This document shows, one piece after another, positions 52,233 through 62,300 of a stretch of 64,000 bases of DNA. Below the pieces are notes generated by a model. The model saw nothing but the letters and a program-made list of their open reading frames with translations. It was not told where the DNA came from and ran no database searches. The position numbers and the translations under genes were made by a program. The stretch spans positions 4,681 through 68,680 of the forward strand of contig DATMGH010000203.1 in the NCBI GenBank assembly GCA_035555675.1. The letters run 5' to 3'. How positions within the stretch are numbered: position 1 is the stretch's first letter; every line of letters starts with the position of its first letter. Source of the stretch: Solirubrobacter sp035555675 (GTDB lineage: Bacteria; Actinomycetota; Thermoleophilia; Solirubrobacterales; Solirubrobacteraceae).

Positions 52233-53851
52233 TGTGGGAGCGGGCGAACCGGGAGCTGATCGCCAAGCTCCTGACCGAGCTCGAGTTCGAGGAGCTGCTG
52301 CGGCCGGTCGAAGGTCCGGAGTGGTCGCTGTCGCTCGGCGCGTTGACGCTGCACTACACGGCCGTGCGGCGGGCGCTGGGGCACGCGCGGGTGGACCCGG
52401 CGTCGCTGCGGGCGACGCGCGACGGCGTCGAGGTCCCGCTGCCGGACGCGGTCGAGATCGTCGCGATCGGCGCGCCCGCCCTGGGGGTCGACCCGGCGAC
52501 CACGGCGGGGCTGATCGGCGAGCTCTCGATGACGCTGCTCTCCGACGTGCACCAGCTGACGCACGGCCGGCCGGCGACGGAGCTGATCGACCTGCCGGCG
52601 GTCGAGCTCGAGGGCGAGCTGCGCGGGCACCCGTGGATCGTGGCGTCCAAGGGGCGCGTCGGGTTCTCGGCGGCGGACGCCGAGCGGTTCGCGCCCGAGG
52701 CGCGGCGGCCGGTGCCGCTGCTGGCGCTGGAGGTCGAGGGCGCGGACTGGCGCGGTGCCGCGGTCTCGCGCGTGATCCCGGTGCATCCCTGGCAGTGGGA
52801 GCACCGGATCCGGCCGCTGTACGCGGGCGACGTCGCGCGCGGGCGGATCCGGCTGGCCGGCGCGTATCCCGGGCGCTGGCTGCCGCAGCAGTCGCTGCGG
52901 ACGCTCGCCGACGCCGACGACCCGGCGCGCCACCACGTCAAGCTCGCGCTGTCGATCCTCAACACGTCCGTGTACCGCGGGCTGCCGCGCGAGCGCACGC
53001 TGGCCGCGCCCGCGCTGAGCGCGTGGCTGCGCTCGCGGGTCTCCGGCGACCCCTTCCTGGGCGACCTGATCCTGCCCGGCGAGGTCGCGAGCGTGAGCGT
53101 GGCGCACCGGGCGTTCGAGCTGGTCGAGGACGTCCCCTACCAGCACACCGAGCTGCTGGGCGCGATCTGGCGCGAGTCCGTCGAGGGGTACCTGCGTCCC
53201 GGCGAGCGGGCGATCTCGCTGGCCGCGCTGCTGCACCGCGACCCGGACGGCGTGGGCTTCGTCGAGCCGCTGATCGAGCGCTCGGGGCTGTCGGTCGGCG
53301 AGTGGGTCGCGCGGCTGCACGAGGTCACGCTGCCGCCGCTGCTGCACGTGCTCTACCGCTTCGGCGCCGCGTTCTCCCCGCACGGGCAGAACTGCCTGCT
53401 GGTGCTGCGCGACGACGCGCCCGCGCGGCTCGCGGTCAAGGACTTCGTCGACGACATGATGGTGTCCAGCGACCCGCTGCCGGAGCTGGCCGACATGCCG
53501 GCGGACGTGCGCGCGGCGCTCGGCGACGGGGTCGAGGCGGCGATCCTCGTGCAGTGGATCCAGGGCGGGTTGCTGGTATGCGTGCACCGGTATCTCTCCG
53601 AGCTGCTGCTCGAGCGCCTCGGCTACCCGGAGCAGGCGTTCTGGGCCGCGGCCGAGCGCGTGGTGGCGGGCTATCAGGAGCGGTTCCCGGAGCTGGCGGA
53701 CCGCTTCGCGCTCTTCGACCTCGACGCGCCGGCGTTCGTGAAGCTGTGCCTGAACCGCGTGCGGATGCTCGAGCGCGGCTACGCGGACGCCGCGTCGCGG
53801 CCGGTGGCGGCCGCGGTCGGGTGGATCGACAACCCGCTGACGCCGGCGTGA
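52232..53851 (+). CDS. NIS siderophore synthetase 2 (IucC/RhbF type)
   Basis: 539 residues from ATG 52232. IucA/IucC core with HQLTHGRPATELIDL, VIPVHPWQWEHRI, SLRTL, KLALSILNTSVYRG and SPHGQNCLLVL, plus the ferric-reductase-like C-terminal helices. It would couple the second hydroxamic arm to the citrate monoamide. The stop overlaps the next GTG. Confidence 0.85.
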   Translation: MWERANRELIAKLLTELEFEELLRPVEGPEWSLSLGALTLHYTAVRRALGHARVDPASLRATRDGVEVPLPDAVEIVAIGAPALGVDPATTAGLIGELSMTLLSDVHQLTHGRPATELIDLPAVELEGELRGHPWIVASKGRVGFSAADAERFAPEARRPVPLLALEVEGADWRGAAVSRVIPVHPWQWEHRIRPLYAGDVARGRIRLAGAYPGRWLPQQSLRTLADADDPARHHVKLALSILNTSVYRGLPRERTLAAPALSAWLRSRVSGDPFLGDLILPGEVASVSVAHRAFELVEDVPYQHTELLGAIWRESVEGYLRPGERAISLAALLHRDPDGVGFVEPLIERSGLSVGEWVARLHEVTLPPLLHVLYRFGAAFSPHGQNCLLVLRDDAPARLAVKDFVDDMMVSSDPLPELADMPADVRAALGDGVEAAILVQWIQGGLLVCVHRYLSELLLERLGYPEQAFWAAAERVVAGYQERFPELADRFALFDLDAPAFVKLCLNRVRMLERGYADAASRPVAAAVGWIDNPLTPA

Positions 53852-54441
53852 ACGTCCTGCCGGAGCTGGCCGTCCACGTCGAGCACGAGCCGGCGCTCGA
53901 CCGCCGGCTGTGGGCGCGCCCGGCCCTCCCCGAGCACGACGCCGAGCTGCTGCGCGAGTGGATGCACAAGCCGCACGTCGTCCCGTTCTGGGCGATGGAC
54001 TGGCCGCTGGACTGGATCCGCGACTACCTGGTGCGCCAGACCGAGGACCCGGCGCGCTCGCCGCTGCTCGGGTTCGTCGACGACCTGCCGGTGGGCTACA
54101 TCGAGGTCTACGACCCGGCGCGCGACGTGCTCGGCGCGCACGCGCCCGTGCTGCCCGGCGACATCGGGGCGCACGTGCTGATCGGGGACGAGGAGCACCT
54201 GGGCCGCTACTCGGTCGCGATCGGGCGCGCGGTCGTCCGCTTCTTGTTCAAGCGACCGGGCGTGCTGCGGATCGTCGGCGAGCCGGACGTGAACAACCAT
54301 CAGTTCCTGTCGCTGCTGGCGTTCCTCGGGTTCCGGCGTGCGGGCGAGATCGACCTGCCGGACAAGCGCGCGGCGTTCATGGTCTGCGAACGGGCGGACT
54401 TCGAACGGCTGGCCGGGCGGCGGCGGCGTGTTTGGGCCTGA
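53848..54441 (+). CDS. Siderophore N-acyltransferase 2 (GNAT)
   Basis: 197 residues from GTG 53848. It has the RhbD/IucB/SidF-like GNAT pattern: HKPHVVPFWAMDWPLDWIRDY, the acyl-CoA loop region GAHVLIGDEEHLGRY, GEPDVNNHQFL and LPDKRAAFMV. It is a second enzyme like the fused domain of 48979-51012; the two may add different acyl groups. Overlaps the ABC ATPase start. Confidence 0.82.
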   Translation: MNVLPELAVHVEHEPALDRRLWARPALPEHDAELLREWMHKPHVVPFWAMDWPLDWIRDYLVRQTEDPARSPLLGFVDDLPVGYIEVYDPARDVLGAHAPVLPGDIGAHVLIGDEEHLGRYSVAIGRAVVRFLFKRPGVLRIVGEPDVNNHQFLSLLAFLGFRRAGEIDLPDKRAAFMVCERADFERLAGRRRRVWA

Positions 54442-55264
54442 CCAGCGGCGGCGGAGCCTGGACCGCGGGTTTCAGGCCTCGACAGGCGGTCTCGTACTCG
54501 AGGATGTCGTCAAGCGCTACGGCCCGCGGGTCGCGCTCGACGGGGTGTCGCTGTCGGTCCCGTCCGGGTCGATCGTCGCGCTGCTCGGACCCAACGGGGC
54601 CGGGAAGTCGACGCTGGTCGGCATCGCGTGCGGGCTGCTGGCGCCGGACGCTGGGACGGTGCGCGTCTCCGGTCCCGTCGGCGTCGCGTTCCAGGAGATC
54701 GGGATCTATCCGTCGCTGACGGTGCGCGAGAACCTGTGGGCGTTCGCGGACGTCCACGGGGTGCCGCGGCGGTGGGTCGACCGGCTGCTGGAGCCGTTCG
54801 TGCTCTCCGCCCTGGCCGACCGGGTCGCCGGGCGGCTGAGCGGCGGCGAGCAGCGGCGGCTGCACGCGGCGATCGCGCTGGTGCATTCGCCGCGGGTGGT
54901 GCTGCTGGACGAGCCGACCGCGGGCGCGGACGCCTCGACGCGCGCCGCGATCCTGGACGCCGTGCGCGGGCTGGCTCACGACGGCGCCGCGGTGCTCTAC
55001 ACGACGCACTACCTGCCGGAGGTCGAGGCGCTCGGCGCGGGCGTCGCGGTCCTGGAGGCGGGGCGCGTGATCGCGGCCGGCACGGTCGCGTCGCTGTCGG
55101 CGCGCGCGGCGGGGACGCTCGAGCTGACGTTCGGCGACGGGCGCGTGGAGCGGCGGCCGGGGACGTCGCTGGACGGCCTGCCGGGCGGCGTCGTGCGCGC
55201 GGAGGTCATCCGGCCGTCGCTGGAGGCCGCGTACCTGGAGCTGACCGGGCGGCGGCGCGCGTGA
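54428..55264 (+). CDS. ABC-2 type exporter ATPase
   Basis: 278 residues from GTG 54428. Walker A GPNGAGKST, signature LSGGEQRRLHAAIALVH, Walker B VVLLDEPTAGAD, H-loop TTHYLPE. The first 18 residues come from the 42-bp repeat shared with the 43363-44223 gene. It ends the biosynthetic operon with the permease, so siderophore export is the likely job. Confidence 0.82.
   Translation: MFGPDQRRRSLDRGFQASTGGLVLEDVVKRYGPRVALDGVSLSVPSGSIVALLGPNGAGKSTLVGIACGLLAPDAGTVRVSGPVGVAFQEIGIYPSLTVRENLWAFADVHGVPRRWVDRLLEPFVLSALADRVAGRLSGGEQRRLHAAIALVHSPRVVLLDEPTAGADASTRAAILDAVRGLAHDGAAVLYTTHYLPEVEALGAGVAVLEAGRVIAAGTVASLSARAAGTLELTFGDGRVERRPGTSLDGLPGGVVRAEVIRPSLEAAYLELTGRRRA
54436..54477 (+). repeat. 42-bp imperfect-palindrome repeat, copy B
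   Basis: Starts GCCTGACCAGCG and ends GGTTTCAGGC; outer arms GGCCTGA (54435-54441) and TCAGGCC (54472-54478) pair perfectly. Same orientation relative to its gene as copy A at 44175-44215, and also at the very start of an ABC ATPase gene. Confidence 0.6.
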
Positions 55265-56016
55265 CGCTCGTCCGCACCGAGCTGCGCCTGCTCCGCCACG
55301 ATCCCGTCCCCGCCGCGGTGCTGGTCGGGATGCCGGTCGTGCTGATGACGCTGCTCAGCGACGCGATGGGGCTGACGCTGTGGGCGCAGGGGTACGTCGG
55401 CGCCTCGGGGTCGGCGCAGACCGTGCCCGGGATGGCGTGCGTGTTCGCGTCGTTCGCGATCGCGCTGGTCGGCTTCGCGGTCTTTCGCGAGCACGGCTGG
55501 CGCACGTGGCCGCGGCTGCGGGCGGCGGGCGTGTCCGGGCGGGCGCTGCTGCTCGGCAAGCTGGCGGTGCCGGCGGGGCTGCTGGCACTGCAGCACGTGG
55601 TGCTGTTCGGGTTCGGGGCGCTCTTCCTGGACCTGCGGGTCGCCGGGTCGTGGCTGGCGGTCGGGCTGGTCGCCGTCGCGTTCGGCGCGCTGGTGCTGGT
55701 GGGCGGGCTGGCCGCCGCGGCCGCCCTGGCGACGATCCAGCAGGTCAACGCGGTCACGAACCTGGGCGCGATGGTGCTCGGCGGCCTCGGCGGCGGGTTC
55801 GTGCCGGTCGAGCTGCTGCCGGACTGGATCGAGCCGCTCGCGCCGATCTCCCCCGTGTACTGGGCGATGCGGGGCTACCGTTCCGCGATCCTCGACGGCG
55901 GCGGCGTGAGCGACGTGCTCGGGCCGGTGGCGGTGCTGCTCGGCTTCGCCGTGCTGTTCGCGCTCGTCGCGCTGTGGCGCTTCCGAGCTGACGAGCCCAA
56001 GCGCGCCTGGGGCTAG
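55261..56016 (+). CDS. ABC-2 type exporter permease
   Basis: 251 residues from GTG 55261, about six helices, with the family's GLGGGFVPVELLPDWI and PISPVYWAMRGYR segments near the last helices. It forms the membrane half of the exporter with the preceding ATPase (GTGA overlap). Confidence 0.82.
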   Translation: MTLVRTELRLLRHDPVPAAVLVGMPVVLMTLLSDAMGLTLWAQGYVGASGSAQTVPGMACVFASFAIALVGFAVFREHGWRTWPRLRAAGVSGRALLLGKLAVPAGLLALQHVVLFGFGALFLDLRVAGSWLAVGLVAVAFGALVLVGGLAAAAALATIQQVNAVTNLGAMVLGGLGGGFVPVELLPDWIEPLAPISPVYWAMRGYRSAILDGGGVSDVLGPVAVLLGFAVLFALVALWRFRADEPKRAWG

Positions 56017-56027
56017 GCGCGTTTTGG

Positions 56028-56396
56028 CTACGGCTCGATCGTCACGAACGCGATCGCGGCCGGGCCGTCGTGGCTCAGGCTCAGGTGCACATGCAGGTAG
56101 CCGGCCGCAGCCTGCACCTCACCGTGCAGCTTCAGGCCGGGACGGCCGTACCCGTCGTCGACCACCTCGATCTCGCGCAGGTCGACGTGCGCGAGCCGCG
56201 GCGGCTGCCCGCGGCGCGCGCTCGACCAGGCCTTCACGAACGCCTCCTTGGCCGCGAACCGGGCCGCGAGCCGCCGCGGATCACCCTTCGCCGCGCGCTG
56301 CTCGCCGGCGGTGAACGTGCCGTCCACGAACCCGCTCGCGGCGTCCTCGAGCTGCGCCGCAAACCCCGGCACGTCGACCAAATCGACCCCGATCAA
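56028..56396 (-). CDS. acpS: Holo-[acyl-carrier-protein] synthase AcpS
   Basis: 122 residues from TTG 56396. GVDLVDV near the start (Mg ligand Asp), RFAAKEAFVKAW (Glu of the metal site and CoA contacts) and LSLSHDGPAAIAFV. It transfers phosphopantetheine to an ACP Ser. Its TTG overlaps the FAS stop (TTGA), the pairing known in mycobacteria, where AcpS activates FAS I. Confidence 0.88.
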   Translation of the reverse strand: MIGVDLVDVPGFAAQLEDAASGFVDGTFTAGEQRAAKGDPRRLAARFAAKEAFVKAWSSARRGQPPRLAHVDLREIEVVDDGYGRPGLKLHGEVQAAAGYLHVHLSLSHDGPAAIAFVTIEP

Positions 56397-59300
56397 CCCT
56401 CAACCACCCTCTTAAAGGGGTCAGACCCCTTTCGGAGAGTTGAGGGTTGCTCGAGCAAGGTCGAGGCTTCCTCGTCGCGGGCTCGCTGCGGCTTGGGGCG
56501 GCGCACGGCGGGCGGGTGGCCGTGGCGCGCGGCGAGGCGGCGGCGGGCGCCTTCCGCGCGGCGGGCGCCGGCGCGGCGCAGGTAGTCCGCTCGCTCCGCC
56601 TCCGGGACCGCGGCCAGGAAGACGCCGGCGTCCGCGAGCGCCAGCACGGCGGAGACGTGGCCGAACCCGAGCGAGGTGACGAGCGCCGCGCGCAGGGGCT
56701 CCGACAGGCGGATCGGGCAGTCGCCGAGCGCGAGGTGGACGCCGCCGCGCTCCAGCGGGTCGACCGACTCCAGGTTGCGGTTGCCGGGCACGACGCCGGT
56801 CTCGAGCATGCGCAGGACGCCGTCGAGCTGCCAGGCGGCGGCGCCGCCCTTGGCGTGGCCGGTGACGGACTTCTGCGAGACGACCAGCAGTGGATTGCCG
56901 GGCGTGCGGCCGAGCGCGGTCTGGAGGCGCTCGTGCAGGTCGGCCTCGCCCGGGTCGTTGAGCTCGGTGGACGTGTCGTGCTTGGAGACCACGCCGAGGT
57001 CGTCCGCCGTCAGGCCGTGACGCTCCAGCGCGTCCGCGAGCGGCCGCGCCGCGGCCAGCGCGCCCATGCCCGGCGCCGGGATCGACGTCTGCAGACCGTC
57101 CGCGAAGCTCCCCGCGTACGCGAGCACGCCGCGCACCGGCAGGCCGAGCGCGAGCGCGACGTCGCCGCGCACGACCAGCTGCGCTCCCCCGCCCTGGGCT
57201 TCCACGAACCCGGCGCGGCGCACGTCGTTGGCGCGCGACGCCTCGCCCGGCTCCAGGCCCATGGCGTCGAGGTCGTCGCTGCTCGCGGTCGCGCCCATGT
57301 CGGCGAACCCGGTCATGCCCTCCGGCGTGAGGTCATCGAAGCCGCCGGCGAGCACGGCCAGCGCGCCGCCGGAGCGGATCTTGTCGTAGGCGACCTCGAG
57401 CGAGACGGCGGCGGTCGCGCACGCGCCGACCGGGTGGATCATCGGACCGTAGGAGCCGACGTAGGTCTGCACGGCGTGGGCGGCGACGACGTTGCCGAGG
57501 GACTCCTGCACGCGGTCGTTCTGGCGCGGCTCGGCCAGCAGGTGGTCGAGGAGCAGCCGGCGCAGGGACGCCATCCCGCCCATCCCGGCGCCCTGGGTGT
57601 TGGCGACCTGCGCCGGGTGGACGTGGCCGAGCAGCTCCTCCGGGGTGAGGCCGGCGTCGGTGAACGCGTCGACCGTGCAGGCGAGGTTGACGAGCGCCAT
57701 CCGGTCCGCGGTCGCGATCAGGTCGGCGGGGACGCCGAAGCGGGCGAGGTCGAGCCCTGTGGGCAGCTGGCCGGCGACGCGCCGGGTGTGCGGGACGGCG
57801 CGCGGGACGCGGATCTGGGTGCCCGCGGGCTGCGTCACACGCCAGCCGGACTTGAGCTTGCGCACGTGCTCGGGCGGGTACGCGCGGGCCTCCTCCTCGG
57901 TCTCGACCTCGAACGTCAGGTCGCTCTGCAGCGTCACCGGGGCGAGCACGGTCTGCCCGTGGGCGTCGATCGTGCCGTCGGACTCCAGCGCGCGGACGCC
58001 GATGCGGGCCGCGACGGCGTCCGCGTAGCGCTGGGCGAGGCGCGCTTCGGGGACCTCCTCGTTGGTCTGCGCGTCGATCCAGCGCCCGCGGTAGCGCTCG
58101 ACCTCGTAGCGGACGAGGCCGGTCAGCCAGGCCAGCTCGGCGACCACGCCGGGGGAGTCGTGCTCGCCCAGCTCGAGCGCGAACCGGGTGGCGCCCGTGC
58201 CGCCGGGGCCGAGCTCGCCGGTGCCGGCGATCACGACGAGGTCCTCGGGGCGGAGGTCGTGGCGGTGGGTGGGGAAGTCGCGCGGGGCCTGGTCGGTGCC
58301 GGGGCTCGGGAGCGCTTCGAGGGCGGCGGGAGCGGCCGGCGGGGGCGCGGGTGCGGTGGGCAGCTCGGCGATCAGCGGCCGGAGCGCGGCGCGCAGGTTC
58401 GGGTGCTGGTTCAGGCCGCCGGAGGCGTCGACCTCGAGCGGGGCGTGGCCGCGCAGGGCGAGCAGCGCGGTCAGCAGCCAGCCGACCTCGTCGGGGTCGA
58501 ACGTGCGCACGCCCAGGCGTTCCTCGACGAGTGGGGCGATCGCGTCGTTGGCGCCCATCAGGTTGGTGCCGCGGACCCAGCCGATGCGGGGCGCGATGAT
58601 GCTCGTGTGCTCGCCCCAGGGCTCGGTGCGGGCGCGGTTCAGGAGCACTTCGAGCGCGGCCTTGGTCTCGCCGTACGGGCCGTCGCCGCCGAACGCGCCG
58701 TGGTTCGGGGAGAGCGGCAGCAGGACCGTGGTCGGGGCGAGCTGGCCGATCAGGCGCTGGACGCCGAGCAGCTGGAGCCGGATCGCGGGCTCGAAGGCCG
58801 CGCCGGCCTCGGTGGCGTCGCCGAGCGTCGGGATCGCGGCGAACGGGGCGAGCAGCGTGGGCGTGAACGGGTCCAGGCGCAGGTCGTCGCGGCCCTGGCG
58901 GCCGCCGCCGGGGTGCTTGAGCCAGTCGGCCAGCGCGTCGATGTCGGCGAAGCTCGCGAGGTTCGCGGGGACGACGTGGAGCTGTGCGCCGGGGCCGGCC
59001 GAGGTGCGGTAGAGGTCGCGGTAGAAGCGCCGCCGCTCGCGCGTGTCGGTCGAGGTGCCGACGACGACGGTCGCGCCGCCGCGCAGCAGGCGCCGGACGA
59101 GCGCCGCGCCGATCGAGCCCGGCGAGGCGCCGGTGACGAGCGCGGTCTCGTGACGCAGGTCGGGCGACGTCCTGAGCGCGGCGTCGAGCGCTTCGGCCAG
59201 CGCGGGCGCGGCGGCGGGGGGCGCGGTGACGGGCGCGTCCGGGTCGCCGGACGCGAGGCCGGCGACGATGTCGCGCGGCCGCGCGTCGTCGGGGTCAGGC

Positions 59301-62300
59301 GTCCCCGGCCGGGTGGGCCGGAGCGGCAGCGCGGGCCAGCGCGGCGGCGCGGGGCGGCGCGACGCGGTGCCGGGCGGCGCCGCCGGCGCAGCGGCCTCGC
59401 CGGCCGCCGCGGTCCCGCCCGCCGCCGCGGTCCCGCCCGCCGCCGCGGTCGCGCCCGCCGCCCCCGCGATGCGCGCCAGCGGCGCCGACACGTCCGGCAG
59501 GCCGCGGGCCTCGGCGCGTGCCGCCAGGAACGCCGCCGTCGCCCCCACCGCCGGCTCGCCCGCGTGCGCCACCAGGCGATCGGCGATCTCGGACAGCTCC
59601 GCGGGCGTCACCCGGCCGGCCGCGGCGTCGTGGTACGCGGTCACGAGGTCCCAGCGCGCGCTCGCCCACGCCGAGGTGAAGCGGACGTGGCGGCGGGCGT
59701 CGAAGCGCGGCGCGACTTCCCGCGCCCGCTCCGCCCCCAGCTCGGCGTCCAGGATCGCGAGGCGGGTGGTCTCGGGGTCGGGCGCCGTGAGCGGCTTGCC
59801 CGGGTCGAACGGCTCCGGCTCCACGACCGCCGGTGCCGGCGCCGCGTCCACCGGCGCGGCGGACGCCAGCGGCACGCCGAGATCGGCCGCGGTCAGCTCC
59901 ACCGCGCGTTCGAGCACGTGCGCGCCCGGCCGCAGCCGCGCCAGCTCGCCGCCGCGCGCCGACGGCCCGGGACGCGTGTCCAGCGCCACGCGCGCCAGGA
60001 CGTGCTCGGTCAGCCCGGACGGCAGCGCGAGCCGCGCCGCCTCCGCCCGCGTCACGCCCGCGCGCGACAGCCCGGCCGCGACCGCCTCGCGCAGGTACGC
60101 GCCCGGGTACGTGTACGCCGCGCCGCGCTCGCGCAGCGTCGCCACCAGCTCGCCGATCGTGTGCCGCTGGACGCCTTCGGCGCCGGACAGCCCGAACTCG
60201 CGGCCGAGGTCGATCAGCACCTGGTTGCGGCGCGACGAGACGCCCTGGAAGAGCTCGTCGAGCGTCTCCCCGGGGTCGAGCTGGTCGAGCCGCACGCGCG
60301 CCTGCAGCGCGAGCACGAGCCGCAGCGCGTCCCCCGCGTCGAGCCGCACATCCTCCAGGCGAGCGGACGTGTCCGCCCCGGTGGGCACCGCCACCGGGGC
60401 GGACACCTCCGCTCGCTCCGGCTCGACCTCAGCCTCGACCTCACGGTCAAACACGGTGTCGCGGTCCAGCTCGCTGTGCAGCAGCTCGACGCCGTCGAGG
60501 GTGAGCCGCGCCAGGCCGGTGAGGACGCTCGCTCGCGCCGGCGAGACCTCGATCACGCGCCGCGCTCCGAGCGCCCGCTGCACGTCGATCCAGCGCACGG
60601 GCGACGCGAGCTGCTCGGCCAGCAGCTCGACCGCGTCGTCCCCGGCCGCGAACGGGCGGCCGGTGACGTTCGGCACCCAGCGGCCGACCAGCCGCGCCGC
60701 GTCGATCTCGAGGCCGCGCAGGTGCGCCCGCAGCTCGTCGACCGCGCCGCGCAGCACCGACGAGTGGAACGGCACGTCGATCCCGGGCAGCACGCGGACG
60801 GTCCGGCGCCCGAGCCGCGCTTCGAGCGCCCCGATCGCGTCGGCGGTTCCCGCGACCGCGTACTGGCGGCCGGGCGCGTTGTGGTTGACGATCTCGACGC
60901 CGTCCACCAGCGCCTCGATGTCCGCGCCGGCCGGATCGACCACCGCCAGCCGGTAGGGCGACGTGCCGTCGGCGGCGCGCGGGACGTGCGCCTGCATCGC
61001 CTCGCCGCGCCGGTGCACGAGCGTCAGCGCGTCCTCCAGCGACAGCGCGCCGAGCGCGTGCAGCGCGGCGAACTCGCCCGCGCTGTGGCCGGCGGCCACG
61101 AACGCGTCCCCGAGCGCCCCCTCGGCGCGCAGCTCGGCCAGCTGCGCGGCCGCGAGCGCCAAGAGCGCCGGCTGGGTGAGCTCGGTGCGGAACAGGACGC
61201 CGTCCGGATGGCGGACGACGCGCCCGTCGGCGAGCCGCAGCTCGCGCGGGTTGCGGTCGACGACCTCCAGCAGTGAGAAGCCGAGCTGCGCGCGGGTATG
61301 GGCGTCGGCGCGTTCCCAGACGGCGCGCGCGGCGCGCGAGCGGGCGCGCCCGTCCGCGCCCATCCCCTGGTGCTGGATGCCCTGGCCGGGGAAGACGAGC
61401 GCGGTCGACAGCGGGTCGATCACGGCTTCGCCGAGCGCGACGTCGGTCTCGCCGTGGCGGACGCGCACCTGGACGACGCGGCGCCCGCCGGTCACGGCGA
61501 TCCGGGTCGCGTCGAAGTCCAGCGTGGCGCCGAGCGGGACGGGCGCGAGGAACGTCACGCGCCAGTCGCGGAGCAGCGTCGCGTCGCCGCCGCAGAGGGT
61601 GTCGACGACGAACGCGGACGCCCGCGCCGCGGTCCAGGCGCCGTGCGCGATCGGGCGCGGCAGGCCGGCCATCCGCGCCGCGAGCACGGACCGGTGCAGC
61701 GGGTTGCGATCGCCGCCGACGCGGGCGAACGCCGCCATCGAGCTCGGCGCCATGTCCTCGGCGGTGGCGAGCGTCTTCGCGGGCCGCGGCTGCCGCGGGA
61801 GCGGCGCGGGCGGCGCCGGAGCGCCCGCTTCGGCGCGCACCTCGCGCAGCGCCGGTCCGTCGCCGAGCAGCGCGAGCTCGGCCTCGACCTCCGCGATCGC
61901 GCCGCGCGGCGAGGTGAGGAGCGCGCGGCAGCGCAGGCGGGTCGGCGCGCCGTCCGGGTCGGTCAGCTCGACCAGCCGCGCCTCGGCCTCCCCCGCCTCG
62001 CCCAGCCGCGGAGGCCACGCCTCCCCCGGCCGCACGGCGTGCTCGGTGTGGACCAGCTCCGCCAGCCGGGCCGCCAGCTCCGGGTACGCCAGCAGCGCGG
62101 TGAGCGCGGGCCAGGCCAGCGTGAGCGCGAGGTCGAGCGGGACGCCGTCGTGCGCGGCGCCCGTCGCAGCGCGGTAGGCGCGCGGGAGCTCCGCCGAGCA
62201 CGTCCACGGCGTGCGCACGCCCTGAACCGGATCGTCGACGACGGGCGGATGCTCCGCGGCGAGCGCGCCGGTGGCGAACGCCGCGCGGGCAGCGTCGCCG

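Noticed and set aside
59386..59470. Repeated GCC-GCC-GCG units as a CRISPR or satellite
   Set aside because: It is an 18-bp coding microsatellite for the Ala/Gly linker of FAS; no spacers are present.
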